Below, piece by piece: positions 1 to 11,749 of a stretch of DNA of 64,000 nt. Each line of letters opens with the position of its first letter. The first letter of the stretch is position 1. The stretch comes from Armigeres subalbatus. Taxonomy: Eukaryota > Arthropoda > Insecta > Diptera > Culicidae. The position numbers were made by a program, and so were the translations under genes. The notes below the pieces were generated by a model. That model saw only the letters and a list, made by a program, of their open reading frames with translations. It searched no databases and was not told the origin of the DNA. The stretch is taken from positions 170,388,994 through 170,452,993 of the forward strand of contig NC_085141.1 in assembly GCF_024139115.2 (NCBI RefSeq). Direction: 5' to 3'.

Positions 1-2285
1 GGTGCCTACGCCTGCCCCAGCCTTGACGAGGACCCTTTCCGTCCTCGGGCTCGGAACCCGCCCGGTTGACCGACGCCGCGAAAGCGACGATACTATGTTG
101 TTTTTCACGCGGCCACTTGTTCGATAAAAGGATCGAGTTCGACCACAGGGCACCGGTATGACCCATGAAGCCGACTCCGAACCCTTGGACCACCTCTTAT
201 TTGCGCCTGAACTAGCCATCCCTCGAGTCCACGCGCCACCTTCTGTGTAGCTCCGAGACGATTTGGACGATAGCCGATAAAACGGCGTTCCAGCCAACTT
301 CATCTTTACACATCCTCCGAACTAGGTTGTCCGCAGACCACATGTGGCAAGCATGTGGTCACGCATTGTGCGAAAACGCGGGCACACGAACAACACGTGT
401 TCCACCGTTTCCTCTAAACCAACGCACACCGGACACTCGGGCGAGGCCGAGTGTCCGAACCGGTGTAGGTACTGTCTGAAGCAACCATGGCCTGTAAGGA
501 CCTGGGTCAGGTGGAAAGTGATTTCCCCATGGCGCCTCTTGACCCACGTACCTATCTCCGGTATCAACCTATGTGTCCATCTACCCTTAGTGGAACTGTC
601 CTACGCACGCTGCCATTTGACCATTGAGGCCAACCTGACAGTCCTGCGGATGCCTCTCGTGCCGCGCATTTCAAAGCACTCTATGTTTTCACCGATAACG
701 ATGTCAATAGGCATCATACCGGTGATGACGCAGAGTGCATCGTGCGACACGGTACGGTACGCGCTCGCAACTCTTAGGCACATGAGCCTATACGTACTTT
801 CTAACTTCGTTCTGTAGCAGTTAATACGCAGGGCCGTGCCCCAAGCTGGCCCCTATACCTCAGTATGGACAGAGCAACGCTAGCCAGAAGCTTGCGCTTG
901 CTGGCATAAACCGCAGAGCTATTGGACATCATCCGGGACAATGCCACTATAGCTGTGGAGGCATGCTTGCAGGCGTAATTGACGTGGCTACCAAAGGTGA
1001 GCTTATCGTCGATTATTACCCCCAAGAGTTTGATTGAGCGTTCAGAGGTGACCGTGCAGTTGCCTGCCCTTATCACCGCTTGCTGCTCCGACTTTCGGTT
1101 GTTAACAACAACCACCTCAGTCTTGTGGTGAGCCAGTTCTAACTTCCTGGAACTCATCCACTCCTCCACAATTGCGATCGAGTGGGCTGCAGTCAACTCC
1201 ACCTCTTCGATCGATTCGCCGTAGACCTCCAGCGTAATATCGTCAGCGAAGCCGACAATTACCACGCCCACCGGGAACTTCAACGTTAAGACACCGTCGT
1301 ACATTACGTTCCATAACACCGGACCCAGCATGGAACCTTGCGGAACCACTGAGGTTATGTCAACGCACTTCCGCCCCGCCTCCGTGTCGTATATCAGTGC
1401 TCGATTCTGGAAGTAGCTTCCGAGAATCTTGTACAGGTACATAAGAATTCCAAGACGCAGGAGCGCATCTGCAATAGCTGTCCAACTGGCACTATTGAAT
1501 GCATTCCTCACGCCGAGAGTAACTACTGCACAATAGCGAACTCCCCTCCTCTTACGCTGGATAGCTATCTCCGCGGATTTGGTAACCAACAAGATAGTGT
1601 CTACGGTCGACTTACCCTTTCGGAAGCCAAACTGGTTACTCGATAGACCATCCGCACCCTCCGTGCGTATCAACAACCTGTTGAGGATGAGCTTCTCGAG
1701 CACCTTCCCGCCGTATCAAGCAGGCATATTGGTCTATATGCCGACGGATCCCCTTTGGCAATAGCACCAAGCTCTGCCTTTTCCATGCTTCAGGGAAGAC
1801 TCCCTCGTCCAGGCATCTCTGCATGACAGATCTGAACATCTCGGGAGCCTCAGCAATGCCGCTTTGATGGCCAGGTTCGGAATACCATCCGGTCCTGGCG
1901 CCTTACCTACCCTAAGGGACTGTGCAATCCCCGCAAGTTCCGCCACAGTTACTCTTCCCTCGTCGGCCACCCTGGCTCCTGGCAGCTCCACGAAGGGAGG
2001 CCAGGGGCTTGGGTCGTGACGTGGGAAGAGCCCCGCGATGATCCTCTCCAGCATCTCTGGACACCGCTCTGTAGGGGCCATCGCCCCACGTGTCTTGGCC
2101 ATTACGAGCCTATAGGCGTCACCCCATGGATTCGCGTTGGCACTTTGACACAGGCCCTCGAAGCAGGCTTTTTTGCTTGATCTAATCTCAGTCTTCAGAG
2201 CGGCTCTAGCAGCCACGAACGCCACCCGTCGTTCAACGACACGTCTGCCCGATGGCGACTGACAAATTGTTCTTCTTGGAGGCAT
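1..2285 (-). mobile_element. R1-clade non-LTR retrotransposon, 5'-truncated
   Basis: The minus strand carries the second half of an R1-type ORF2 followed by a 3' UTR that may run past the window start. Recognisable pieces in order are the linker before the RT (around 2285-1860), the RT domain (about 1840-840) and the C-terminal cysteine-rich region (about 600-212). The upstream half of ORF2 (endonuclease) and ORF1 are absent: similarity stops near 2285 and AT-rich unrelated DNA follows, as expected for incomplete reverse transcription. Clade assignment rests on the wording of RT motif A (NAFNSASW) and the conserved C-terminal zinc-finger region, both typical of R1. The exact 3' end and a target-site duplication cannot be seen because the element reaches the window edge. 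Confidence 0.85.
212..2285 (-). pseudogene. R1-type ORF2 remnant: reverse transcriptase and C-terminal zinc finger
   Basis: The protein would copy element RNA into a nicked chromosomal target. Visible motifs are GKAPGPDGIPN at the start of the RT region (about 1880), SNQFGFRKGKST, VPQGSMLGP, and FADDI at the polymerase site in the longest open segment (801-1703; FADD at residues 152-155). The C-terminal finger reads CPVC...EHVLFVCPRF (322-567). It is dead. The segments 1734-2372, 1636-1839, 801-1703 and 322-783 are in shifting frames, a further frameshift near 330 precedes the natural stop at 212-214, and the first polymerase aspartate of motif A is glycine (TLGVRNAFNS where the family has TLDV). 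The first 30 or so codons of the 1734-2372 reading frame lie outside the element and are not part of it. Confidence 0.85.
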
Positions 2286-2404
2286 TCCTCCAAAGTACCC
2301 GGATAAATAGCAACCGAAAATGCAACGAGCAATTGCATTCACGATATGGACAAATGGACACATTGGATTCATGATGTGATGGACCCCGGCAATGATAACA
2401 TTAA

Positions 2405-2651
2405 CGAAGGTATTTTTCGGCTCTTCCAGTTTTTATGATAAGCTAAAACGGGTTTTGCGTTAAATATTCGACGTTTCGGTGTTTATTACATCTTCTTTAG
2501 GGATTTAGAGGCTGCGTTTTGTTGTACTGTTGTATGAAACGCAGCATCTAAATCCCTGAATAAGGTTTAATAAACACCGAAACGTCGAATATTTAACGCA
2601 AACTCCGTTTTAGCTTATAATAAAGACTGAAAGAACCGAAAAATACCGTCG
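2405..2651. mobile_element. Foldback MITE, 247 bp
   Basis: The left arm (from 2405, cgaaggtatttttcgg) and the right arm (ending 2651) are reverse complements over about 110 bases each, with only scattered mismatches. The loop near 2520-2536 is short, so the whole unit can fold into one hairpin. It contains no ORF. It lies 120 bp beyond the truncated R1 end. The terminal sequence does not let me assign a transposase superfamily, and I see no convincing target-site duplication. Confidence 0.8.
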
Positions 2652-5600
2652 TAAATAATCAATCACAGTCGAAAGCAACAATCAATATAACAAATATCTA
2701 AAAATGAATTATGTGTGGATTCTGTTCAGCTAAAAACCGCACTAGATCACGGCACAGATAATAAACAGATACCACGTATACCAAATAAAGAAAGGAGTAA
2801 CAAAATCTACCGGATTTATATATTGGGAACATTATGTAGATTAATTAACACGATTGATGGAGAGAAAAATGCATTTGCCCAATCCTTATGATTCCTTGTA
2901 CTCAGTAAAGTCTACGCATCTAATAGCGAACAAATGTCTATTAGATATAAATACTGAAGAACAAATAGAGGCAATTCTGTGTGGTATAACTGTTTTGGTT
3001 TTTGTAGCACTATTCGGTTCGTTATCACAGATTGATAAAATGGGATCAACCATTGACGCTTGAACGAACCCTTAAAAGTATCCAATACCTAAGTCACTCA
3101 CTAATTATGTGAGGTGACAATATAAACATGAAGAATGAGTTACCATAATGCTCATTAGTACCCTGAATTTCGCTTTCAACTTCTTCAAATAAGATCGTAC
3201 CATTACCAAGTCGCACTGGGTTTCCATGCCTAACCAAAACCCATTCAAAATTCGCATTCATTGACCTACACCGTGAACTTCACTGAATGCAACCCAAGAC
3301 GTGTAATAGAATGCGCTGCACTTCTAGTTGTTCTCAACCAGGTCAATAGCAGCACGCTGTGGAAGAACGCTAAAGTCAATGACTTCAAAACAATTTGCGA
3401 TATGCTAGCCAACTTAATCATAGTATTACACACATTTAGTTGCACCATTTGAACTAGAAGTTATGCCAACGGACAGCTCCAAAACTTGATCTCCCGACTA
3501 ACTACATCACGAAACTTCAGCCTAGCACGCTTGGCCCTTCTAGAGAGAAGCAAAAAGACACATTAGATAATATTCCACGCACATGTAACCGCAATATTTT
3601 TTTTTATTTGCGTTTGTCCGAGCATAAGCTGAAACAGCAGCGCAATCCAAGAGCCTATACTTGGCTCCGTATGCTCGATTACGATCGAACATTAGCGCTC
3701 GGACTAGGGCATATACTCGGCCGGGGAGCAGGTATCCAATAAATGGTAATGATCGTTGGTGTGCTCCGCTGATCGATACCTCAACCATTATTAAACAGAG
3801 GTGCGGTGAATTTTGAAGCTGACCATCCCATCAAATACGCATTACCGATGCGATCCATATGATACCGAAAGATAAAAATCAACTGTGAGTGTTCTCATCC
3901 ATATTTTTGCAATGAAGCATCATTCAGCTGGTTATAATTCGAGTTCAGCTGATCTTTGAATGGCAAACCAATGGATCAATATTATTACGAAATGTAATGA
4001 TTGCGAGTCATACGTAATAGTAATACAGAAAACCAAACAAGAATCAACTTTCTCTTGCAATCGTGAGTAAAACTTCTCGTTTGTCGTTAGTTGGGTTCGG
4101 GGGTCTAGTGAAACAAATAAAAGAAGCATTTATTTTTTGTTTTCGAGGTATTCATTAAACTTAAGATTTATTATATTTTATATGATGAGCTTGCCGATTT
4201 CAGTTTGGGGTTAATAGTAATAAAAATCAATGAAAGTTTTTTTTTCATGTTTCATCAACCCTCATAAAATTATTTTATGCGCTATTAAAAACATTTAACA
4301 CTGCACTGGTCAAATAACTTAAAAAAAGACATTATTTAAAACGACCAAATTAGAAGATTAAAATTGATTAGTTATTTTTTTCTGAACTGTTTTCTAATGA
4401 GAGTTAGTTGTATTGAGCCTGACATAATTGGATTGCTTCTTAATGGCATCTCATCCCATTTGAATAAGAAAGAAATAATGGAATTTATCTTCATAAAGTG
4501 AAATTTTGGCCTTTAAATGTGCTTTTCCCATTACTGTATAATATATGAGAAAGGCACTATCGTCGTTATGTGGATTGATGAGGGGTTTCGATTTGGTTTA
4601 GCAAATTAGATTTAAGTTGGTCTTGAAAAAAATCAAGGATAATAGAGTTGCAAAAAAAACAACAAATAAGAATTAATGAGAAATTCAACTTTTATGCACT
4701 GCACAAGGCCACTCCGGCCTTAGTCTGATAATGAATAAATAAAGAAATTCAACTTTTGTAGGCAATAAATTCTCAAGCTAAAACATTATTGGTTGGCCAC
4801 TGATTCATGTACTTACATGATAGGAACTGTATCAAAAGAAGAAAATGTGAGCCACTCATCAGACGTAAGCATTGGCGCGACGAAATCTTGGTGATTAATG
4901 GTGCAGTTTATTTTCCGAATGTTTCTTAATCCTGAAATTCGTGTGATTGAATGCTTTTTCATCTGCAAAAAAGCAGTGTCAGAGTTTGATACCAAAGCCA
5001 TTGGTTAAAGGTAAAATTCCATATTCCAAAAGTAGCTTGAAAAAAAAATCGTTACATCGGGGCAAGTTGAAATGCAGGGTAAATTGAAACGGAATCTGTA
5101 ATTTAGACCGGAAGTGACCGAATGCTCCGGTTATTTTTTTTACAAACGACTTCCCTAAATGCACCTTCTGACTGTCATTCCCGGAAGATTGCAGCTACTC
5201 AAAGTACACTCGACCATTGTTTACTTTTTGCCCTTTGCAAAATCTAAACCAACTTTTTGGCGTGCCAATGAAATAAGTCTCAAAATATTGATTGAAAGTG
5301 TGTTTACTTCAAATTTTCACGGCAGGTTAATTACTCAATGCTAAATAAGCATAATGATCAGTTTGCAGAAATCGCTCTCAAGAGATAACGAACAACAATA
5401 AAAGAAAGGCAAAAACTGTCCCGAATCATAACAACTCATGATAATAAATTTATCAAATTTCTATATTGCCATTCTAAACTGTTAGTTTCGATAGTAGAAG
5501 CATAAGTACTAGAACGCTAGTGGAGCTGTTGTCATTTAAATTATTTTGTCAAATTATGCTTCAACAAGCTTTAATTGGTCATAATTTATGCATTATATTG

Positions 5601-6085
5601 TAGTGCATGTTTGGTTTCACCACCAACATCGGTTTGACAGTACCGGTACTTTGGCTGCCAGGTTGAAGTAACCTAGATGTTAGTCACGTGAACAGTAACG
5701 ACATTAGCAATCTTATACTTTTGAATCAACTGTTTCGATTATCGAAGTCGGTAAAATTTTACTGGATATTTGAACAGCTGACTTAACTCAATAACTTTAA
5801 ATGTTACTGAAAAGTTGGTAAAGATTTGAGCTCATGAAATGTCAAAAAAATACTTACTATTTTGATAACTTTCTCGGTATTTTTTTCGTTCACTGGGGTT
5901 TACCAAAATTTTCAGTTATTGAAACCGTTTATTTTGAATAAATAAAAATCATAAATATTTTCTAGAATATTTAAAAAATATTATTGTTGACTAAGTGTTG
6001 TTGTTAGAATAATAAGAACAAAAATGTATCGTTGCTTCAACTTCAACGATAGTCATTTAAATGAGTTTATGTGAATCAACAACTT
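2652..6085. other. AT-rich DNA without a recognisable gene
   Basis: Only short open frames occur here, for example 2854-3063 (+, 69 codons) and 3540-3788 (-, 82 codons). None shows a domain, a splice-site pattern or a codon bias that I can support. At 4700-4745 a short segment ending in an AATAAATAAA-like tail could be the end of a retroposon. Nothing else is identifiable. Confidence 0.5.
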
Positions 6086-6407
6086 CCCGAGTAGACGAAA
6101 ATAGCTCATTAACAGTAAAACGTGATATTGATAACAAAACATGATATTAACTTGTTTGAAATAAGAGTAAAAATAACAAGCGAAAATAACAAAAATTTGT
6201 ACCGAAATATCATAAAAATATCAGGTTTTGCCATTAACAAGAACTTATCAATATCTTGAGCTATTAGTTTGTTCTTGTTAATAGTAAAACCCAATATTTT
6301 TATGATATTTCGGTGCAATTTTTTGTAATTTTCGCTAGTTATTTTTACTCTTATTTCAAACAAGTTAATATCATATTTTGTTATCAATATCACGGTTTCT
6401 ACCCGGG
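6086..6407. mobile_element. Foldback MITE, about 322 bp
   Basis: The ends are inverted: CCCGAGTAGA at 6086 against TCTACCCGGG ending at 6407. Inside, long arms are reverse complements, for example gtgatattgataac near 6122 against gttatcaatatcac near 6380. The arms meet around 6240-6275 at agaacttatcaat. The right terminus fits the left end only with a gap of about 20 bases in the left arm. Open frames on both strands here are by-products of the palindrome and not genes. Confidence 0.75.
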
Positions 6408-7813
6408 TTCCAACTGAATTCGATAATCAATCCCGATTCCGATTCCATTCAAGTGGTGTACTTGTACTCGACAATAAGACTAGAGTGCTGCTTGGGCATA
6501 GATCCATACTACTGCTTGGGAATGGATTGCCGTTGCGAACCTGGTAGTTTACGGCTAATGGAAACAGTAGCAGTCGACATATATATAAAGGCCAAAAAGA
6601 ACCAAAACTTTTGCGGAATTATCAGCGGTACTGTTTTTTCTTCGATTCCGGGATCCACAAATCGAGGTGCTATCGAGGGAGACTGCTCAAGACTGTTTGA
6701 TTCTTCAAAAGTCCTGCGAAGAAAAAAAACAACTGTTTGCTTCCAGAACCTTGAAAAAATGAGAGAAAATAGAAGTTTTGCCTTTTCAAACCACGAGCTC
6801 AGTTGACGTTTAGTTTTGAAAAGCATTGTCAGTAAAAAAAATAACAAATACCGTAATTTCGGTATTCGCGTTTACTGACTTTTTAATCTATTCAGTAAAC
6901 ATTCACTTATTACAGTAAAGTCGTTATTAATCATTACCGAATTTAGTAATTCATTTAGCTCAATACTGCACGTCGGAAATATTTTTTCGAATTACTGAGT
7001 TTTCGGTATTTTTTACGTTTTACGGTTTGAAAACCGTAAAAGAATTTGCCGAACAAGAAAGCAGTGAATGAGTGTGTGCGTATAACTGTACCATGTTACT
7101 TTTGTTTATAAATATCAAAATAGCGTCAATTTGTCCAACCAATTTCAGAATCGATTGGATCTAACAAAATTGCCAATATTTTTGGAGTGTAATGAGCGTA
7201 CACATGTTGAATACCCAACGACGTGTAAAATTGCAGCTGATCTCAACAAAGGAATAAACATTCGATATTCAATTATTTTTTTTTGGATTTCACAAGCAAG
7301 CACAGTTTAAATTCATTTTGATTTGAAAGAACACTAATATCGATTGAGTTTTACGTTTATTTGCATGCTCCAAATATGTGCAGTAAAATATATTAAAAAT
7401 CACAACTAATTTTTATCAGTGTAAGCTACATATCTCCTGACTATAAAACGGATCATTATACTTATACTTATGTATACTTATGTACATAAATGGTTTTCAG
7501 CAGCCACCTGGCACGACGCCATGTCTTTGCAACCATCATCTCAAATTAAAATTTATGGTAAATAGTATTTGTGTTGTTTACCAACATCTGATTTGATTCC
7601 CATTGGAATCCAGAAATGTCAGTGGGGACCAGTCGCGCAATGTTTACAACAAAACAAGCCCATTGTGCGAGATATGGTTGACACCCACCTGGTTTTCAGT
7701 CTCCATTATCATCAAACCACTACTTTATTTTTTCAGCGGGACAAATTGACTCGAGTATGGATTTTTTTCATCAAAGGTAACATGGGACACTTATGCGTAG
7801 AAGAGCAGTATAA
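6408..7813. other. AT-rich DNA, diverged repeat-like segments, no gene recognised
   Basis: An open frame of 142 codons reaches from the MITE through 6806 on the plus strand, with a 112-codon frame opposite. Neither resembles a known family, and neither has a plausible start outside the MITE. At 6830-7060 short palindromes such as ttttacggtttgaaaaccgt and repeated ATTACTGA/CGGTA words suggest an old dispersed repeat. The rest is unremarkable. Confidence 0.45.
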
Positions 7814-7934
7814 GGGCACTGCACGGAAAAATCTCTTTCTCTTTTGTTCTTCAGAAATTTTGACATTTACTGGCCTTGTTGTTTTCTAATTTCTTTGCAG
7901 CGAGAAAGAGACAAAGCAGTCCGTGCAGTGCCCT
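7814..7934. mobile_element. Short inverted-repeat element, about 121 bp
   Basis: The ends are a perfect 15-bp inverted repeat: agggcactgcacgga at 7814-7828 and tccgtgcagtgccct at 7920-7934. A weaker internal match follows (tctctttctctt against gagaaagaga). Size, absence of coding capacity and terminal inverted repeats fit a MITE. No target-site duplication is obvious and the superfamily is unknown. Confidence 0.6.
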
Positions 7935-9048
7935 ACTACAACAAGTTAAAATCAGGCATTGCAATATCATCTGAGCACATAATATCATCTTTGCTTGTGC
8001 AAAAATATTATCCCTAATCAAAGAGCACTCAGGAAAGATATTATCATTTGAGCATTTGATGATGATCCTGATAGCCAGCGCGGTTCGGGGGTTGTACACG
8101 TTGCGTTGTGAGGGCGTTTCTACAACAAAAGCAGTGAAAAAACTTTTCTCTATGGTGAACATTGCACTTTGTTTACTGAGCAGATAGATAACTAAGATCG
8201 ATATCCCTGCATATTATCAGTATCTTTGCTCAGAAGATCGAATGATGGGATAAATTGCAATGCCTGGTTAAAATTGCATCATCAGAACCAGGGCTCCCCG
8301 CGTTTGAAGCTTTTCAAAAGAAATTTAGCATGATGTGTCCCGAATCATTCCTTTATCATGACAGATTGCGAAAAAAAGTCTCTCACGGTATGCTACATAA
8401 CGTACAGAGATGATAAGTGAGAGGCGTTTTCATTCTTTTTTGGATTCAATGCCTGATAATGATTATGAAAAATCGATGGAAAACCTGTATTTTCTTTGGA
8501 TTTTGTTCGTTTTAAATTGCTCCGGGCAAATAGAATTGCGTGCTGCAGGGCAAGTTGAAACATCGATTCAAAACGTCACCCTTGCAACTAAGTAATATTT
8601 TATTCCAGAATTCCGTGAATAGATCCGGAAAGCTAGCATCGCGTAGTTCGATTGATTGTACACTTCGTAGTTGCTAGTCGTGATTAGCCAAGAAACCACA
8701 AAGAACCACGACGTCCAATAGCACCACGTCCTCACAGTCAATTTTGGATTATGAGAAGAATATTAGTTCGACGCTCATTATTGCTGCAAAAGACCGAAGA
8801 ATACTTCGAAACTCCGTGGGCGTCACGGGAAATGGATAGTTATTTGCATGAGAATAGAGGAAGTCGCCTTGGAATGCGACTAAATAATTATGCTTTCGTA
8901 CTGTGCGATTCTATTTTCTCGTTGCTGAAGGAAGTTGTTAATACTATACGAAGCTATTTTAGTTTCAACAGTGCTTCTCAGCACTATTTTTACCTACTGA
9001 TCCCGTTACGATCTTTGCTTGAACAGGTCTTGTCTCCAAGCTCAGCAA
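7935..9048. other. Non-coding stretch leading into the Jockey-type remnant
   Basis: Between 7960 and 8070 the words atatcatctgagca and tatcatttgagca recur, suggesting a decayed repeat. From about 8640 the DNA becomes less AT-rich and may be the 5' UTR of the non-LTR element that follows. Its true 5' boundary is not visible. The open frame starting at 8751 runs into the gag-like region, but its N-terminal 99 codons are unrecognised. Confidence 0.4.
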
Positions 9049-10180
9049 TGAACATTAATAAAAATAAGAGGAAGGGGGCGTCACTGAATTTTCCACTTCC
9101 TTCTAAGAAACAAGGTTTTCAGACCGTCCTGCCAAAGCGCAGACAACATAGAAGGAAGCTGGAGACTTCAGATATTCCTTCTTGTTGTGACCGGATATTT
9201 GATAGACTTCCTTTTAAGCTTCTGTCTTCTACAATATTAGTTGGATGGATGACTGATCTATAATAATCTTTTTCTGTCGTTCATCATAAACCAGTGGCTT
9301 CTATGTTTAATATTTTCACTGCTCTATACATCACTACACTTCAAACTCTAAAATTGAAAATAATTCTTCTCCTATCAGTTTGCTCAGTTCAATCAGTTCC
9401 AATTGATTTATGACGAAATTGAGCAAGTCGAACCTACAGCTAGTCCAGGTGATTTGATCCATGCGAGAAAGCAAAGGATTCCGCCAATTGTGGTATCTGT
9501 TGCTGAGTTCTTTGGATTTCGGAATAAAATTTTGAGCAACCTTCCGAGAAACAAGGTTTCATTTCATATTGCCAGGAAGCGTGACTGCCGCGTTTTGCCG
9601 GGATCCTTTGACGATCGCAAACGTATTCTTCAATATTTAACTGAGAAGCATCATAAATTCTTCACGCCTTCTCTCTTCTTCTCTTCTCCAATAGCTCTAC
9701 ATTCCAACTGGAACTTGGCCTGCTTTTCAACTATTCTATTAGCTTTTCCTCAGTTACTAATTAAAAGCATTCTATGCCCGCCATTGCATGAGTTTGTATC
9801 TTGTGTGGCAAGTACAATGGATACACTATCCCCAGGGTGTCGAGAAAGTTTCCAACCCGAAAACACCCTAGACCGGACCGAGAATCGAACTCGCCATCTC
9901 CGGATTGGAAATCCTACGCCTATGCTCGCAAGGCTACTGGAGACCCCTCACGTACAACGACAAGACTGAGCGATTGTTCAAAGTAGTCTTGGTCTCCTAG
10001 TGATGATAAATCACTGGATGAGATTAAAATTGAAATTTCTCAATTACTTGGATTTTAACCAGTCCAAGTAATATAGATAAAAAAGAAATCTCGCTCTTGT
10101 TCTTCCCAGAGGGGCATTTCTCAAGAATTTTATTTAGTTTACTCCAATAAAAATTGTGAAAGTTGTAAACTTTTTTAAAG
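9049..10180 (+). pseudogene. Gag-like ORF1 of a Jockey-type non-LTR retrotransposon, interrupted
   Basis: ORF1 proteins of this group are RNA-binding, gag-like chaperones that package element RNA. Around 9049-9130 the reading starts MNINKNKRKG and then carries a run of basic and aromatic residues (PLPSKKQGFQTVLPKRRQ) that I associate with mosquito Jockey/Juan-type gag. The best conserved part is 9460-9665, containing SVAEFFGFRNKIL, HIARKRDCRVLPGS and DDRKRILQYLTEKHHKFFT. The reading then breaks exactly at a SINE insertion and resumes at 9953 with DKTERLFKVVL. Beyond about 9985 it degrades, with stops, but words such as SQEFYLVY remain near 10120. The first part is frameshifted near 9180, and the zinc knuckles and ORF2 are missing. 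The family name Juan is a recollection and not proven. Confidence 0.75.
9667..9947 (-). mobile_element. tRNA-derived SINE (family B) inserted in the gag-like ORF
   Basis: Read on the minus strand it starts ggggtctccagtagccttgc. It then shows a B-box-like gttcgattctcggtcc (pol III internal promoter), a family-specific body and a GAA/GAGA-rich 3' tail. It is flanked by the direct repeat tcacg (9662-9666 and 9948-9952), and removal of insert plus one repeat rejoins the gag reading frame (...KFFT / Y...). Related copies lie at 14226-14304 (fragment, minus) and 48872-49060 (plus, internally deleted). The window therefore gives its own three-way alignment for this family. Confidence 0.85.
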
Positions 10181-11231
10181 CATTTTACCCTCTTTTTGTT
10201 ACAAAAATAATTTGAATAATTTCATTTTTTTATTTTTATTTATGGTAATTATTTTATTTTTTATTGCATATCATTGACCTTTTTTTCGTTTTTTCTTTCT
10301 GTTTTTCATATAACATATGTACTTATTCTATGAATAATATTGCATTTATTTGTTTCTAGCTATTATAAGCACTTCCCTACCAACGTGAAATGTATCACGT
10401 CAAGCCAATTTGCATCTGGTCGGAGGTCCGTCTTGTGAAGGCGAACCAAATTATTATTCGTTGAGCCGTTTTCAATGTCAGCCCAATTACGATTTTTTTC
10501 CATCGCGTAATCGTTTCTTGTGTTATTCAATTACCACCACTTCACAACTCACTTTCGGTTGAGAAGATCCATTTTCTATTTGTCGCATATATCATTCATT
10601 GTTTGATATGTAGGTGAAGAGATAATCGGCACGGTAATAATGTACACATGCTGTCTGCTACATGTGAGCAGCAACAACAGCAAATAATCATGTTCATGTG
10701 ACAAAAGAACATCACTTGTGCTGGCCATAAGCTTGAATATGCAGGAGCCTAGAAAAAGCGCGCGTTTTAAGCCGACTAATAAACGATACTTACCTGCTCG
10801 CAGATTCATGAAACTATGACATAACACGTATCCATCGCAACTAAAGAGCCTTTACCAAAAGCACCAGACCAGCCCAGGCATGCGACGACGATGCAGACAT
10901 CTCGCACACGTTGTCAGTGTGCAATCACAAGAGCATGCTACAGGAGTTTTTCGAGGAAAGTATGCCACTCGTATTACTTCGCTTGGTTGAGCCGTTCAGA
11001 GGTTATGAACGTGTTTACTATAGAGTAGGTAAATGATCGTGAGCGATGAAGACCGTTCAATCTAACTAAGGCATCTTAGTATTGAAGTAGATTGTTAAAG
11101 GGGTCATTCAGAGTATGAAGTGTGTACAACAATTAATCATGAATCTAATCGGTAGGGCTTGAATTGGCAAATTTTCGAGTAGACTTGTTGTTTCGTGACC
11201 TCAGCTGTCGAAAAAGTAGATCATTAGACTG
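10181..11231. other. No gene recognised
   Basis: AT-rich DNA follows the gag remnant to about 10360. From 10380 the composition is more mixed. An 83-codon open frame on the minus strand (10576-10827) has no recognisable feature. The stretch 10860-11010 is comparatively GC-rich and may be a fragment of an exon or repeat, but I see no supporting signal. Confidence 0.4.
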
Positions 11232-11275
11232 CCGTAATCTGAAAAAATGACGTATACGCCATTTTCCAAAATTGG
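11232..11275 (+). mobile_element. Fragment of the CTGCCGTAAT-type MITE
   Basis: The segment begins ctgccgtaatctgaaaaa and continues to gacgtatacgccattttcc. It matches the end of the MITE at 32175-32317, whose two halves contain tgacgaatgcgccatttt and, inverted, gacgtatatgctattttcc. Only one end is present here. Confidence 0.6.
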
Positions 11276-11356
11276 TGATTTCCGGAAAATTTTGATGATT
11301 TTCAAAACATTATTTATCAAATCCGAGCAATTTTTATTAACATAATTTTAATTAAT

Positions 11357-11735
11357 TACTAGCAGACCCGACGAACTTCGTTTCGACTAAAATTGATTTA
11401 TTCTCTGATTGATTCTTGAGTTATGGAAAAATTTCTGGTTCATTTGTATGAGAGTCCCCCTTTCTGAAGGAGGGATTTCAAACCACCACAGAAACATATC
11501 TTCTCTTTCGAAACCTCCACATGCAGATTTGGTTCCATTTGCTGGATTAATTCTCGAGTAATGATGAAATTTGTGTTTCATTTGTATAGGGGAGGGGAGG
11601 GGTCTCAAACCATGTTAAGAACCTTTCCCGGCCCCAATAACCTATGCATACAAATTTTCATACCGATCGGTTTAGTAGTTTCCGAATCTATAAGGGTCAG
11701 AGAGACAGAAATTTATTTTTTAATGGCCTTATTTA
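11357..11735 (-). repeat. Unclassified interspersed repeat
   Basis: Read on the minus strand it contains tctctgacccttatagattc, aaaatttgtatgcat and gagacccctcccctcccc, and ends at gaagttcgtcgggtctgc. The same order of words occurs on the plus strand at 48297-48479, with a second partial start at 48489-48606. It has no ORF of interest. Repeats of this kind are widespread in insects, but I cannot assign this one to a class with confidence (Helitron or the end of another element are possible). Confidence 0.7.
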
Positions 11736-11749
11736 TTCTTTTCTCGGAC

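Noticed and set aside
3261..3452. Paired open frames of about 60 codons on both strands
   Set aside because: Short, mutually antisense, and without any domain; expected by chance in this composition.
6378..6806. 142-codon plus-strand open frame
   Set aside because: It begins inside a foldback MITE, has a competing long frame on the other strand and shows no domain.
8751..9048. Novel gene upstream of the gag-like sequence
   Set aside because: The frame merges into the Jockey-type ORF1 and its first part is more easily explained as 5' UTR; no independent support.
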